DNA of 64,000 bases from Eretmocerus hayati (lineage: Eukaryota > Arthropoda > Insecta > Hymenoptera > Aphelinidae), in NCBI GenBank assembly GCA_029851415.1, contig CM056744.1, positions 90,073,907 to 90,137,906 on the forward strand, in the 5' to 3' direction. Each line of letters starts with the position of its first letter. Position 1 is the first letter of the stretch. Positions 11,440 to 24,523 of the stretch are shown here, piece by piece. The notes below the pieces were generated by a model, which was not told the DNA's origin, ran no database searches, and saw only the letters and a program-made list of their open reading frames with translations. A program made the translations under genes and the position numbers.

Positions 11440-12180
11440 CTCGGTCTTTGCAAATTTTTTGTGAGGATTGACTTCTTTCCTCGGCCAATGTCGGAGTTCA
11501 CCGACTCCCTAATGTACGTCTGAAGAAATTTCAAAATATTGCCAGCGCGCTTTCATGGTAATTTGAAAATAAGCAATATTTGTTGTGCTCAAGCTGAGTC
11601 CGATATATGAGAATATGTGAATATTATTACCTGAAGATGTTCTTGACGACACAGAGAATGATACGATACGAGACTGCTCCTATGTTAGGAGAATAAAACG
11701 GCAATATTTCCGAATTCGATGATTACAGAAATCATCGCTAACGATCTACTGCTGAAACAAACGTCCATTTTTGTATCAACTGTAATTTTTTTGGTTGAGT
11801 TGAATACGACAGTCACATATTAGATTCGCAACTGTTCCAGATCTTAAACCCATGACTCTTCGAAGAAATACCATCATTTTGGATGTTGATCAATGCATGA
11901 TAAGTACTCAGCTCTTCGCGAGAAACAATAATTGTAATAAGCTGAATTGCGTCAGTCAGCTATTCTGCAAACTTCAAAACCGAGTCGTATTCTGACATAC
12001 ATATTCTTCCACGACCTGTTTTGTCCCAAAAGTCAGTTCAGACCTTTATGGGGTATCCAAACGATCCGGACCACCGACCCACAGCGAGAAATCAAAACAA
12101 AGTCTTGGTCGCAAGCAGCCATCTAAAATCTTAGGCACTAATCATAAGTAATTTTGTAGATTTTTCGTCCTTGATGTTTA
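11440..12180. other. Unannotated stretch between peptide gene and family C element
   Basis: Nothing recognised beyond AT-rich unique-looking sequence. The last about 100 bases contain CTTAGGCACTAAT and CACAGCGAGAAATC, both echoed on the far side of the nested element near 13.78-13.82 kb. Confidence 0.3.
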
Positions 12181-12181
12181 A

Positions 12182-13756
12182 TATATGAGTTGATTATTTG
12201 GTCTCATCGATCTTGAAGGACGGTTTTTTTTCTGTTTTTTTTTTCTTTTTTTTTTTTATAAGGTAAGTGTACCCAACATGCCCCCCCTTAAGCCATTTTG
12301 CCCATAACTTTGGCCCATCTCAATATTTTTTGACGTACTTTAGCTCATTTTGAAGCTTAAAAAAAAACCTTCAAAATGAGCTAACATACGTTGAATTTTG
12401 ACCAACTACAGCCGAGTAATCTTAATTCTCGCAAAAGGTGTTTTTTTGGGAGTTCGCGAGGGGGTGTACCCAACATGCCCCCATTCTTCTCCGCGATCAT
12501 AGTCGGCGCCAAGATTCTCAACGCTCACAGCTGTCTGCCTTCGGAGTCTGAGCGATATCTAATGGGTAGAATGTGACGTATTGTACGATTGGAAAAGATG
12601 AATCTTCAGTGACAGATGCTGCTTGGCAAAATAATTGAATATGCATTTCGAAAAGTCCCACGGAAAAAGCGTATCTTTATAGACGCTCAGTTTTGATTCT
12701 TTCCACGCTAAATTTCATTCAAGAAGGCAAGAGATCAGTAAGACGATAATTTATTTTAAAAAATACATGACTTTGAATTATTGCTTCCTCGTAAGGGTCA
12801 AAGAAATAATAATAAAGGATACAAATTAAAATACACAATATCTGTGACTATAATTCAAATCATTATTTAGCATTGTGGCTAGCAACGCTACATCAAATTC
12901 ACCAAAACATGTCTCTTGCATTCAGCACGAGATATCTTTCAACAAAAATTAAAGCACTTTTTCGTCAATGATCAACATGTAATACTTTTAAAAACAATAA
13001 TAATCACATTAATGTCAGGTAACTCGCGAGGTTTCACAAATAAAATGTAAAAAATGAAAAAATTATCCCGCAGTTGTAGGACACAACATCGCTCATGTCA
13101 AGTATTTTTTCTCGCGAGATAATGCTCAGATATATGATCGAAAAGAGCTTGAAAAGAATCGTGAAAAGCCCCAGGAGCGGTTCTAGTTTGATGTACAAAC
13201 GTATAGCCCGACAGCAGCGGACTGCAGGAGCTCTCTTGTGGAATCGGACGGATGGGGGCATGTTGGGTACACCCCCTCGTTTTCAACTTGCCTCCGTATT
13301 TTGCTCATGAAATCGCTCCAGGTTAGAGTTTTGCAACGCTGTAAAAAGGATTTTGAAGGTCTTGGAACAAGGAATCAAATGCACCAAGGTACGTCAAGAT
13401 TGGTTGAATCAAAACAATTTGGCAGAGGTTTGAATAAAGGCAATTTCTTAGGTGTGCAAACACGAAAAATGCAAAAACTCAATTTATATTTTCTGGGAGA
13501 CGCAGAAATCATTCCGGGTCGGTCCAAATCATTAGTTTTCTCATATTTTAACATAACAAACGTAAAAAAAAATTGCAGGGAGGTCCTCGAGTACCCAGTT
13601 CTGAGATCGGCATATGGGGGCATGTTGGGTACAGGGGGCATGTTGGGTACACTTACCTTAGTATTTTATGTACTTTTGCCTGTAAATTTTTGAGTGGGTT
13701 ATTTTTGATCGAAACCGTCCTTCAAGATCGATGAGACCAAATAATCAACTCATATA
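12182..13756. mobile_element. Outer inverted-repeat element interrupted by a family C insertion
   Basis: Left arm 12182-12226 (TATATGAGTTGATTATTTGG ... GAAGGACGGTTT) is the exact 45-bp reverse complement of 13712-13756. Homopolymer T runs and the family C element lie between the arms. Weaker matching words (CACAGCGAG / CTCGCTGTG) extend outward on both sides. It reads as a palindromic MITE that took a younger insertion, or as one composite element. Confidence 0.6.
12261..13658. mobile_element. Family C element, copy 1 (TA-flanked, GTAAGT-type inverted ends)
   Basis: Ends AGGTAAGTGTACCCAACATG and its reverse complement (13639-13658), each flanked by TA. Subterminal inverted copies of GAGGGGGTGTACCCAACATG occur at about 12458 and 13251. 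Internal landmarks shared with copies 2 and 3 are TAGCTCATTTTGAAGCTT near the left end and TTTTCTCATATTTTAACATA near the right. No transposase is visible; frames such as 13238-13693 are by-products. The TA duplication suggests Tc1/mariner-type mobilisation. Confidence 0.75.
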
Positions 13757-14866
13757 CCAAATAGTCAACTTGTATCTTAGGCACTAATGGCAAGGAATTC
13801 GCCCCGATTTCTCGCTGTGTCCCCCCCCCCCCTTCCCGCGCTCCTTCCAAGTCAACGGATATCAAATTACAGGATTTTCCACCGAAATCCTTTTCAAAAT
13901 TTGTGCAAAATCCAATATTCAGCGAGAGTACACCCTGATATGGCTCGTATAGAATAAGAATAATTGGCATTTTACTAAAGTATACATTTGCACCTAAAGT
14001 AGAACAAAAAATTCTGAGCTGATCCGTGGAAGGCACGTGGTCGAATATAATCGACTCTTTCATCAACCCATTCACGAATGGTTTTTTAAGGCCCCATGAC
14101 AGCCTGATGGTGGGTTCCGCAGAACCCGATGCCAATATGTTGAATCTTACGCTTCTGGGTCAATATTCCACGACCTTCAGGAGTCTAACATCTTGTTTTG
14201 AGTCCTGCCTAACTATTTCATATCGTATTCGAGATGTTGGGTGAACCCCAGCTGGCGCCCACATTAGATTTTTCTTCAACTAATTACTATGCAATCAGCT
14301 GCTCGACTCAAAATGCACGAGACAACAAACTGATTCGTCAAAAACCCTGCATTATAATTGAATAACTCACAATAAATGGTGCATACTCGTCGGAAATGAG
14401 ACTAACGACGAAGTGTTGCAAGTTGAGTAGAACGGAAACCAAACCTGAACTGCCCAAGCTTCGAAACCTACTGTCTCACTCGTAATCATGGGGCAGAGTC
14501 GTACCCTGACAGGAGATATTTGAGCTTGGACAATTCAAGTGGTTACTGAGTGTATAATTTATTGACAGTTAATCAATAAGGCTGCGGGGGTTTTAGAATT
14601 ATTCATCAGTTTGCAGTTTGGGGCTGTTTGAGATGATCAGATGATGGCATAGTAATTAGCTGAAGAAAAATCGAGAAATCCAATGGAGCTGCCAAGGGGC
14701 CGCCCAACATCTCGAATTTGAGGTCTACTAACGGATTATGAGGTCCCGGACTACTCCCATACAGACAGCCTATGAGATTATTCAGAATACAACCAGCCGA
14801 TCCGGAGTAATCTAAAAAATGTAAGATCCTAAATACATATTCATAAATCATGCAACTCTATAATCA

Positions 14867-16078
14867 AGGTAAGTGCACTTAACATGCTCCCCTAAAGCCG
14901 TTTGGCCAATAGTTTTGACCCACTTCAATATTTCCCAACGCACTTCGTCACATTTCAACGCCTGTTTCAAAACCTTTGAAATGAGTTGAGGTAAGTTTTA
15001 TTCTGACAAACCAAAACCGAGCTATCTCGATTTTCCCAAAAAGTGACTACTAGCGAGCTCACCAAAGGGTGTACCAACATTCCCCCGTTGGGCCATTTTA
15101 TCAACAGTTCTGGGCTACCTCAACATTTTCCAATGTACTTATTTAGCTCTCTTCAAAGCTTGTTTCAATAATTTAAAAAAAAAGCCGAATATGATCAACT
15201 GGCGTCGAGCTGTCTTAAATTTTCCAAAGTAACGATGTGAATCGACAATTGAGTGCATTATAGTGAGTTTCGCGTCAAGTTTATGAGGTTGTAGCTTGCT
15301 TCTGAGCGATCGGTTTTCGGGCCGAGCCGCACGCGAGGGTCGAAATAATCCCTCGGAAGCGAGGAACCGGAGTAGGAACCCCATGAACGAGGTACGAATA
15401 CTATTCTATGTAATTTTAAAAGCACCCAAACATCAAAAAATTGCGTAATTTGACCCTCGCTCGCGGCTCGGGTCGAAAACCAATCGCCTGGGAGCGAAAA
15501 AAAAAAATTCGGTGCGAAATCCATTATTTTCTAGGCGTGCCACCACATTAGGAGCTATTAACGAGTTCAGAACACTATTTCCGACCAAATTTGACGTGAT
15601 CAACACGTACCAAGTGGTAAAAAAGTCTTGCAGTCCCTCTCGAGATAAACATCATGAGGATCATGTTGGGTACACAACAATTTTGGCAAATTTTGGCCTC
15701 CATTTTTGCGAACGATCTCCGTATTTTGCTCATAAGATCGCCCCCAATCCGAGTTTTGGAACTCCAAATACGAATTCTACAGGTCTTGAAAAAAGGAACC
15801 GAATGTGCTAGAGTTGATTGAGATTGGTCAAACACAAACCGTTTAACACCAGTTTTACTGGACGCATTTTCCTCGGTGATTTTTTAGCTGCGTAAACACA
15901 GAAAATGCAAAAAGCCACTTTATATTTCCTGAGAGACGCAGAAATGATACGGAGTTGACCTAATCCACTTATTTTCTCGTATCTTAACAGAATAACCGTG
16001 AAAAAAATTTGCGGGAAGGTCAACGAGAGCCCATTCCTGAGATCGGCGTATGGGCGCATGTTGGGCACGAAGAGCACG
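14867..16078. mobile_element. Family C element, copy 2, degraded
   Basis: Left end AGGTAAGTGCACTTAACATG, then the same order of internal words as copy 1 (ATCTCGATTTTCCC, GGGTGTACCAACAT, GAGACGCAGAAAT, GATCGGCGTATGGGCGCATG). The right terminus has lost its GTACACTTACCT end. A separate GC-rich MITE is inserted inside. Confidence 0.65.
15290..15500. mobile_element. GC-rich palindromic MITE nested in family C copy 2
   Basis: Left GGTTTTCGGGCCGAGCCGC ... GAGGGTC and right GACCCTCGCTCGCGGCTCGG ... GAAAACC are imperfect inverted repeats of roughly 50 bp. They enclose about 100 bp with an A/T-rich core. Confidence 0.6.
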
Positions 16079-16079
16079 T

Positions 16080-19000
16080 TCAGTACTTCAAGTGGAAGAT
16101 TGGATCCCTCAGAAGGTATTGAACCGAAAGTCTGATAGGAAAACTGGCGAAGAAAATGAAAAATTACATAATTAAAACTCGTACGATTCATTTCTGAAAA
16201 CTCGCATGATTCTCAGAAATCCAATCCCACAATAGGAGCCACATAGCTCACATTTACAGAGGGAAAAAGGTGCCAAGTGCATAGAGGGAAAGTGTTATCA
16301 ATCGCTGCAAGTGGATCGCCACGAGATCAATTGCTAACATTGACTCTTTTGCGGGAAAAATGCCCTATGCGTAACACTCGGCTCACACCTGTAGCTTAAA
16401 AAATGTGTTCTTACAGGAATCATTATTTTTTTCATCTTGGATATTCTCTCTGCCTGCCCTGTCTACGAGTCCGATGTTGCTCATCTCAAGCGATCTGTAC
16501 AACCATTTTTCGCGCCACGCCCAGCGATGCGCGCAAAAAATGACGTGACGTGTTTGAAAATAGTGGAATAAGGCTAAGCCAGGCCACATTGTGATCTCTC
16601 CATGCTTTCTAAGTTCAAGAGATACAAAGCTGAAAAGAGATAGACGAGTAAAAAAGGGCGGGCTATTGTGTGGCAAATGCGTATACGCTTCATAAAATAC
16701 CCATCGGTTTTATCGTTGTTTTCGTTGCTAGGGCCAATTGCAGTAAGGCCCTCTTTAGAAATCCCCAAATTTCATACATATAAGTATAGAAGGCCACGTA
16801 GATTGAAAAACGAGCCAGTTAGTGGCATATTATGGCACTAGATCAAGCCGATCCGGTGTGTCCGCCCTGGGCTTTGTTGTTACAGTTGCGCGACGCACGT
16901 CTTTTCATAACCTTTTGAGCTTGAGAATTGCTTGCACCCAAATGACGAGCATGTATTTATGACTGTAGACAAGTTTTTGCAGGGATGCTATGGTACTTGA
17001 TGGTGCTTTTACAGATTGTTTGGATCAGTTATCTTTTGTTTGAATTATAGTCGATGTAATAACGGATTGTTGATGGATTGAGCAATTTACATTTTGCAAT
17101 TTATTTTTTCTTACCATTTCGATATAGGAAACCGAGATTTTGACATAATGAATGACACCTGCCACTGATTTTTTATGATGTTAATTCTGCGAGGTATTTT
17201 TGTGTTGATTTATCCAATTGAATTCAGCTTCGTCTTCCGAAATTATTTTTCATTAGAGATAGAGGAAATCCTCAAAACTTACCTCCCTGTATTATGATAT
17301 CATCTTTTTCTTTTGCGAATCGCAGTTCAGGTAGATAGCCGTGAAATCGTATAGTCGAATCGTATAGTAATCACCGGAAACAAGTAAAGTACCAACTTTT
17401 ATCGGAGAGCGAACCCCAACATTGTCATTTCCACGATCGGGGTTGGAAGTAAAGTTTTGCATATCTGAAGTAACGAATATTAATATTCTGCAATAAATTG
17501 TGAGTGCAACTCAAAAGTGCCAGAGAATGATACTTTTGTATTTAGAATAGTGAAAGAGGACTGCTATAGTATACTTACACTGTTGAAAATTGGTTGAATT
17601 TTCAACGAGTATGTTCAGCCAGGGATGAAAAGTTGAAAAAAAACTTGGGTGACACCTGTCTCTCTTTGTGAACGAGGAATTCAACCAGCCGGTTGTGATG
17701 TTGTGAAAAAAATCTTTATAGTGTGAATATAAGTCTACATTGCATGTAGTTTTTGAAGAAAATGTGAAGAAATTAAGATTTGATGGATAGAATGACCAAA
17801 CGATTTATTTTCGGCGATTCTTCGGGGGTTTTTTCAAGTGTTCGCAGCTCGGTTCGCAGTCATTCCACGCTTATTAATCTTAAACCCATCCTCAATAATT
17901 AATCAACATACTCCACCTTGTAAAAATTATGTGAGAACTCGAGTCCTTTCTTGATTTGATTGAGTACCGGGCCATAATCACAAGAGAGTCGAAAAAATAC
18001 TTGACAATAAAATCTATTTTTCACTAAGAGCACAAAGAACCAAATTTTCTCCGCGCTCGCGAATCGCAGAATTCCACTCCCTGAAAGTCAAGAATAATAT
18101 TGACCACCTGGTTCGTGCACATGATTTTGACCTAATGGTGACACACTACGAACTGCTTTCTAGAAGTAGGTAAATAAGCTAAGGATACTAAAAGAAAATC
18201 AATCATAGGCTCTTCAACGCTAAATTGCCCGAGTTCTTGCATTGTGCCAGACATAGATTGCCAAGGAGGCACCCTTGATCAAATCCCGGTTTCTATCTTG
18301 GTTATTTTTCAGGATTATACGCTCGCTCTCTCAGGCGTCGATATTATAACCACCATAAGGCAAACAAGATTCACTGTCTTCGAGGCTCACTTTGATTTCA
18401 CAGCTTGAATTTTGCAGCTAAGGCAATTCAATTTGACTATACTCCAAAGTTACCATCGCGTCACTGAACGAAGTTTTCGCACTGGCGATCATCATATAAC
18501 TCTCATCGCTACTAAATTCTTGTTTTCTTAGGTCTCTTTTGTTCCCGTCTGGATGCTCTTTATTCTTGCTTTTGTTACATTGTATATCGTGGACATCAAT
18601 TTTTCGAATGAAATGCCCCCAATGCTCGTATGTTTTCTTGATTAAGCCGAAAGATAAACATCCCCTTGAGAGCTATATTTATGCTGAATCCTGATCTCTA
18701 AGAGCAACTAGTTGCTTACACACTGCGGGGCTCATGAATTTCGACTGATTGAATTTTAAAATAAGAAGGCCCTAACGATAATTCAAATTCATCATCAAAT
18801 CAATTACATGAGTTGAATAATGGATGATTGACATCTATAATGGTGATACTTGGGTTAAATTCTCATAATGAAAATTCTATCCAATTGAAGTAGGAGTTGA
18901 GCAGAGGAAATAGAAATTCGGATCAGAGTACGTACCCAAAATTTATCTCTGAATGGTGTATGGCTTTCAGAATGCATCCCGTATGAGTATAATCTTGTGA

Positions 19001-19660
19001 TATATTTGCCGGAGAGGATTCGGATACTTTGCCCGATAGATGGCGCGTTGACCTCACTGCATATGCGATGGGAGATTATGAACCAATTTTTTGCCACGTG
19101 TTATTTCAAACTCACATTTCCGACCCAAACGAGATACGGCAACTGAAACACCATGATATTTCCCATCGAATGAGTTGTTCCGCACCCGGGGATTCATTCT
19201 ATATCTCCAGAAAATCGTAGTTCTTTGGCTCGCTGAGCAAGTTATACTGCTCGATGCTCACACTAGCTCAAGTTTTTTGCGAGCTAGATTCAGAATTTTC
19301 GAGCGTAGGAGGGCTCATTCGACAGGAAATTTCAATCCGCAAGTGGGCTACTATCAGATATTGGCTAAAAATGTTTTGTTATAGAGGAATGAATTGGAAT
19401 AGGCGAGGACGCGCTCTGTCCCATCGAAAAATTTTCTTCAAGTTTTTCTTGATTCCTAATGAACGAAATGTCATGAGACTTTGCATGGTCTCATGTTATG
19501 AGATTTTACAGGTGGTCTACTATCTGAGTAACACATTCAATACCAATAAGAGCGTATAAACAATAACTCCGCTCTCAGAATCACTGTATGCATGCAGCCG
19601 CAACCTGAAAGTAAGCCGGTGCGTGTCTGGTTGCGGTTCTGCGGGAACTCCAGACTGGCC
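16080..19660. other. Unannotated intronic stretch
   Basis: I see no gene, splice-supported exon or clear repeat in these 3.6 kb. Composition is AT-rich with scattered low-complexity words. Confidence 0.3.
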
Positions 19661-19663
19661 TTA

Positions 19664-19860
19664 TAGTACATTTCCGTATATACTGAACGCGGTAGCCCAT
19701 GATCTTGGGCACTAGAACAGTTCGTCTGTCGAGCGAAGCGAGACAGACATGTCCCCCAGTGCCCAAAATGAGCTTGCAAGCGAGGTGCGGATATATTTTT
19801 TTCTCATCGCGAGAACCCTAAAATCGCATTCAAACGTGGCATTTTTAGGCTAGAGTAATG
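19664..19860 (+). repeat. Family B dispersed repeat, copy 1
   Basis: Shares with copies at 28346 and 59716 the order: TAGTAYATTTC, GAACGCGGTAGCCCAT, GGGCACTAG, CGAGCGAAGCGAGACAGACA, CCAGTGCCCAAAATGAGCTT, GCGGATATATTTT, and a final GGCATTTTTAGGCTAGAGTA. Contains an internal short hairpin-like GGGCACT/AGTGCCC pair. No coding capacity. Confidence 0.7.
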
Positions 19861-19869
19861 GAAAAATTT

Positions 19870-21540
19870 CTTCTCGATGATGAATATGCCTGGTTACCGA
19901 CTGTCGCTTGGAATATTGTCTACCGTAGCGACCAAAAAATGTTGAAACTCTTCATCGATGACACCGGGTGTTCAACAGTCGTGAGCACTGATTCTTCGTT
20001 TGTAGATGAAATGCGAATTTTTGGTGTTACATAGGATGGTATTATTTCCTTTAAAATCTCAAACCAGGAACATAGATTTGAAGTTGGAATAAAAAATTAA
20101 ACTTTCTGTAATTTTCAAGGTTTTAATTGATCACTCTTCAATTGAGACTCAAATCATACTTTTGATACCTCTTCGTTTCACGTGAAAAGCTGGCACAGTT
20201 CGTGTCTCTAATACTCATCAACTTTCTAAAATTGATTTGCTAATCCAAGTTAACCGAAGTCAGTACTTTGGAATTATTTGACATTACACTCGAGTTTTCC
20301 TAAGCGGTACTCCAAAAAGGACAGCATGTTCAACACAGAAAGAAGGATCTTCCAATTTATGCCAGTGTTCTCTCACAGGTTTCACAAATGACCGAGATTA
20401 TGTTCCAATGAGAGGGATTCCCAAACCACAGAAGTTCCTGCACTTGGACAAGCTCGACTGCATCAATATATTACTTGGGGTGCTGATTAACCTGTCAATC
20501 AATGAGTTAATATTTTTTCAATAGATGAACTTCTACAGGGTTTCGGAAACTCATTGAATACTAGGGCTGCCACGATAAACGATAAATTTTCGATTCAATG
20601 AATGCTCATCAATACACTGGTCTAGATGTAAATAAATATGATACATTACTTTGAAAGGCCCTACAGTTTTTCATCAGTTACGCAGACATATCTCAGCAAA
20701 CTTTCAATTTGCATGAAGCTTCGAATACCATTGCGAAATCCCCCGCCCTCCCTTGCTCTAAAAACAAGCAAGCGGCGCAACGCTGTACACACGATGCCAT
20801 CAGAACAAGCGTAACAAAATATTGAGGGAGAATATCGTCGGGCTCTGCCAAAAGTGCATATATGCATATGAGCTGTTGAGGACTATAACTGCATTCATCG
20901 AGTGTATGCCAGTCGCATGTGTTACACGCATTCTGACACTCTCTCGTATCGTGTTCCCGGGCTCTCTCAAGCACCCGTTGATACGTCATATCAGGAAGCT
21001 ACGCGTATCACTAGGCATTTGAATAATTGTCTCTGAATAAATCGTTCTGCCGTTGCTCCATTTTTAAATTAGGAATCTGGATGCCTTCGATACACTATTG
21101 CACTCTGAATCGATGCTTTCTCATCGAAGTCGAATGATTAGGTACTGCAAAATACCTGCGCTCAAGTAAAGGGTTTAAATACTGCGAAATAAAATCATCA
21201 AGGATTCTGAGGGTTACCGTGGATCCGAGTGATAGTAATGAAAATTGGTCCTATCTAGATTCTCAATCGGCCCTGGTTCAGAAACTGTTCTCGGTGTTTC
21301 TAATTCAGACCAGGTAGGGTACTGCGGCCTGCATGTTTGGAACGGACAAAGTTTTTGAGCACGATGAGGTACGATAAAAAAATCATCAGCACACATTTTT
21401 TTGAAAATGCAATCGATATCGATTGAAAAATTTGAATTCAAGTATTCTTTGAACGATTCTTTCATTCGTGAGAATTAACATGAATTCTGGCTTTCGGGAA
21501 TTCTGCACCATCTTTTTTAGCCAAAAGGTTGGACACAAAA
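19870..21540. other. Unannotated intronic stretch
   Basis: No recognisable gene or repeat. Frames of 66-98 codons at 20.66-21.02 kb lie on both strands over one another and lack splice signals. Confidence 0.3.
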
Positions 21541-22640
21541 ATTATAATAATTCAACGCTCAAACAACATTAGTGCGTGCAGAGCCCGTGTTTTGTGTTGC
21601 CTAAGTGGAAAGGGTGAACTATGACATGTGGATGTATAGGTCAGTTAATGGGTAGGTGAGTGATTAAGTGATAGATGGATAGATCGTCTGGTCTGGTCCG
21701 GTCTAGTTGGTCCAAATACAGTTCCAGTGCACTCGAACCGTACTAGTGCCGTACTACAATCACCGCAATTATACCGGACGAGAATTTGTACCGAACAAGA
21801 ATCATTGCACTAGTCCCGCACGAGAATCATCGTACTCGTACTGTACGAGAATCATCGTACCAGTACGGTAAGAGAATCATCGCAATTGTGCCGAACGAGA
21901 ATCATCGTACTCGTACCGTGCGAGAATCATGGCGCCAGTCCCGTACTAGAATCACCGCACTTGTACCGTACGAGAATCATCGTACTAGTACAGTACGAGA
22001 ATCGTCGCACTTGTACCGAACAAGAATCATCGCGCTCGTACCGTACGAGAATCACCGTACCAGTACTGCACGAGAATCGTCGTGCTGAAAGCGTGCGGGA
22101 ATTGTCGTACAGGACCCCTATGAGAATTGTACTAGTACCGTACGAGAATCATCACACTTGTACCGAACAAGAATCATCGCACTATAATCCCGCACGAGAA
22201 TCATCGTACCCGTACCGTACGAGACTGGTCGTACCAGTACTGCACGAGAATCATGGTTATGAAAGCGTGCGAGAATTTTCGTACTGGCCCCCTATGAGAA
22301 ATGTACTAGTACCGTAGGAGAATCATCTAGTGTCGCCTAATTTTGTCTTGTTCGGTCCCGTGGGGTACTAGTACGGCTTAGTGCGGTCTAGTACTTTGTA
22401 ACGTGGTCCAGTTTGATCTAGTCTAATCCAGTTCGATCTGATTCGTATGATAAGGTCTAATTCGGTTCACTTCGAGCTAATCGGCCTAATTCGATCCAGT
22501 TCGGTTTAGTACTGTTTGGTTTGGTCTCATCCAGTCTCGTTTGGGTTGGTCTGGTCTAGTTTGGTCTAGTTTGGTCTGACCCGGTCTGGTCTGGTCAACT
22601 TTGGTTGAGTTCGGTCCGGTTTGGTCTGATGATTCAAAAT
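21541..22640 (-). mobile_element. Family A element, copy 4 (reverse orientation)
   Basis: Read on the minus strand, the family tail is at 21541-21700 (CACTTAGGCAA block and GCGTTGAATTATTATAAT terminus). Next come about twenty 25-bp units (21775-22330; plus-strand core AGAATCATCGTACTAGTAC) and then 10-bp GGTCTAGTTT-type units (22340-22640). The leader is missing or too diverged. Copy 1 contains a few of the same 25-bp words, which ties the two arrays together. Confidence 0.6.
21775..22330 (+). repeat. 25-bp tandem array, core AGAATCATCGTACTAGTAC
   Basis: Units of 25 bp such as AGAATCATCGTACCAGTACG plus five bases, each differing at several sites. Long stop-free frames result. There are no alternating repeat and unique spacers. 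Confidence 0.8.
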
Positions 22641-24180
22641 AATATCAGCTTTGTAGATTTCATAAGAAACTTTTTTTTGACACCTTGAATTGATCATCAG
22701 TCATTATTTCACTTTCAGGGGCATCTGACTCATCAAAACATTTACAAGTCGAACGAGCGGAAGCGAGTAATGCAATAATGCTAGCTCAATAATTATACAC
22801 ACATGTAATCAGGTCCAAATTACTTTCACTTCATTCCTGTCTTAAGCCACCGAGATGAACGAAACTATATCGGCTTGAAAACAGCGTTGGCGTAGTTCAC
22901 TAGATGACTGTGTTCAGGGTGCATTTTTAACATGGAAAAACCGGTCTGAACATTGCTGTTTAGAGGAGTTTCACACTGTAAAATGCATGTGATGCGCCAA
23001 CGCTGCTTGAAAAGTTTATTTAGAGTCATTCGTAACCTCAATTTCATCTCATTCAAAACAAGAGAGATTAATTAATGCATGTGTCATGTACCGATGAATG
23101 ATTTTCTGAGCTCAGCTCATTGTTGACTTTGTAATCCACCATTACCTTGATTTTGCAAATTTCAACCGTAACGTTTTGACAGACAGGCAGTACAAATGCT
23201 GTTACACCAAATCGAGATGGACGTAAGCTCGTTGCGCGCAGCGGTGTTGTAATCATTCAAAGCCGCAAACCCATCGTGAAAAATTTCACCACCACTGGCA
23301 CGATTGTTCTCGGTGATTTACTCGGAAAATCTGTGCGAACGCAGATGCATATACACAAGCGAATTTCAAACTTGTCAATTACTCGGTGGTCAGCGCGCGA
23401 GCGCCTGGCAACGATCCGAATATTTATGGACGTTGAGAATGTTTGATTAAAATACTGGCAGGCGTAACCAGATGCTTCGTTGATTTAATATTTTTAAATG
23501 GGTGATCAAAGTTGAAGGCTTGAAAACAAATTTTAACGTATTCGAATTGAAGGATAGCTCTTATTATAAGTTTTTTCGACTTTCCTGAATATTTTGTCCT
23601 ACTGATTCTGAAAATTCAGTTTTTTGGGAAATTTATTTCGGCCATAAACTGAACACTCGTACTCTGACAAACACGTTATCGTGGGGACAAAGTCTTTTTT
23701 GTCTCATTATTTATGTCGTAGGAAAGTGAACCACAGTAAGAGATTGTTATTAAAAATATTTTCAACTCAATACGATAGTCAGTCGGGATTAAAAGTGTCT
23801 CGGCAAACACAATGAAGATATAAATTCAGAGCTCTACAAGGAGGAACGGCTTCATGAAAATCGTGTGCGTTCGAGAAACGTGTTAAGAACGGAGTTCTAA
23901 GATCAACTTTGGTATGAAATCAGTGAATGAGATTTCAAGAGACAAGAGAAAGAACGATGGATGACAATGTTTCTCTGTAAGTGCTGATCTATAGATATGA
24001 TCCGTGGTTTCGATCAACCTATATCCGAGTTAAAATTCTCTGAAAACTCATATCAATAACCACTAATATAACTTACGTGATCGAGATATAGTTCGCATAA
24101 TGCACTCAAGTAATGAGACATCATCTTCCGAACCAATAAATGCGTTCTTACCTCGGATGGATTCCTTAGCCGTCTCAGAA
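22640..24180. other. Unannotated intronic stretch
   Basis: Nothing recognised. The sequence is AT-rich and frames are short. Confidence 0.3.
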
Positions 24181-24249
24181 GTATAGTTGCCCGATTAGAA
24201 ATTTTCGTGGCTCCCCCGCGAGGCCCCTATGGGGTTTGCTCCGAGTATC

Positions 24250-24319
24250 GCGGGGGCCCCGCGGGGCAAATGCATGGAGAAGCATATGAGATGGAACGCC
24301 TTTCCCGCGGGGCCCCCGC
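24250..24319. repeat. GC-only hairpin in an AT-rich setting
   Basis: GCGGGGGCCCCGCGGG (24250-24265) and its exact reverse complement CCCGCGGGGCCCCCGC (24304-24319) form a potential 16-bp stem with a 38-base loop. It lies at the outer edge of the foldback element. Confidence 0.7.
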
Positions 24320-24457
24320 ATGGCGTCCTCGGGGCAATATTCTCACAGAGTAAGTGTCATTTCGCATGAACGCTCAACATATTTCTTGACATGGTTGTCA
24401 TGTAAGTGAGAAAATTCCTTGAACCTTCAAGTGGAATTGAAAAATCATCACAGGCAT

Positions 24458-24523
<66 letters not shown>

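Noticed and set aside
13238..13693. 151-codon frame
   Set aside because: Crosses the inner body and right terminus of family C copy 1; copies 2 and 3 do not preserve it.
21786..22317. 100- and 143-codon frames over the 25-bp array
   Set aside because: By-products of a stop-free tandem repeat that is present in several family A elements.
21775..22330. CRISPR-like regularly spaced AGAATCATCG words
   Set aside because: The 25-bp units are contiguous and vary throughout, with no constant repeat alternating with unique spacers. The genome is eukaryotic.
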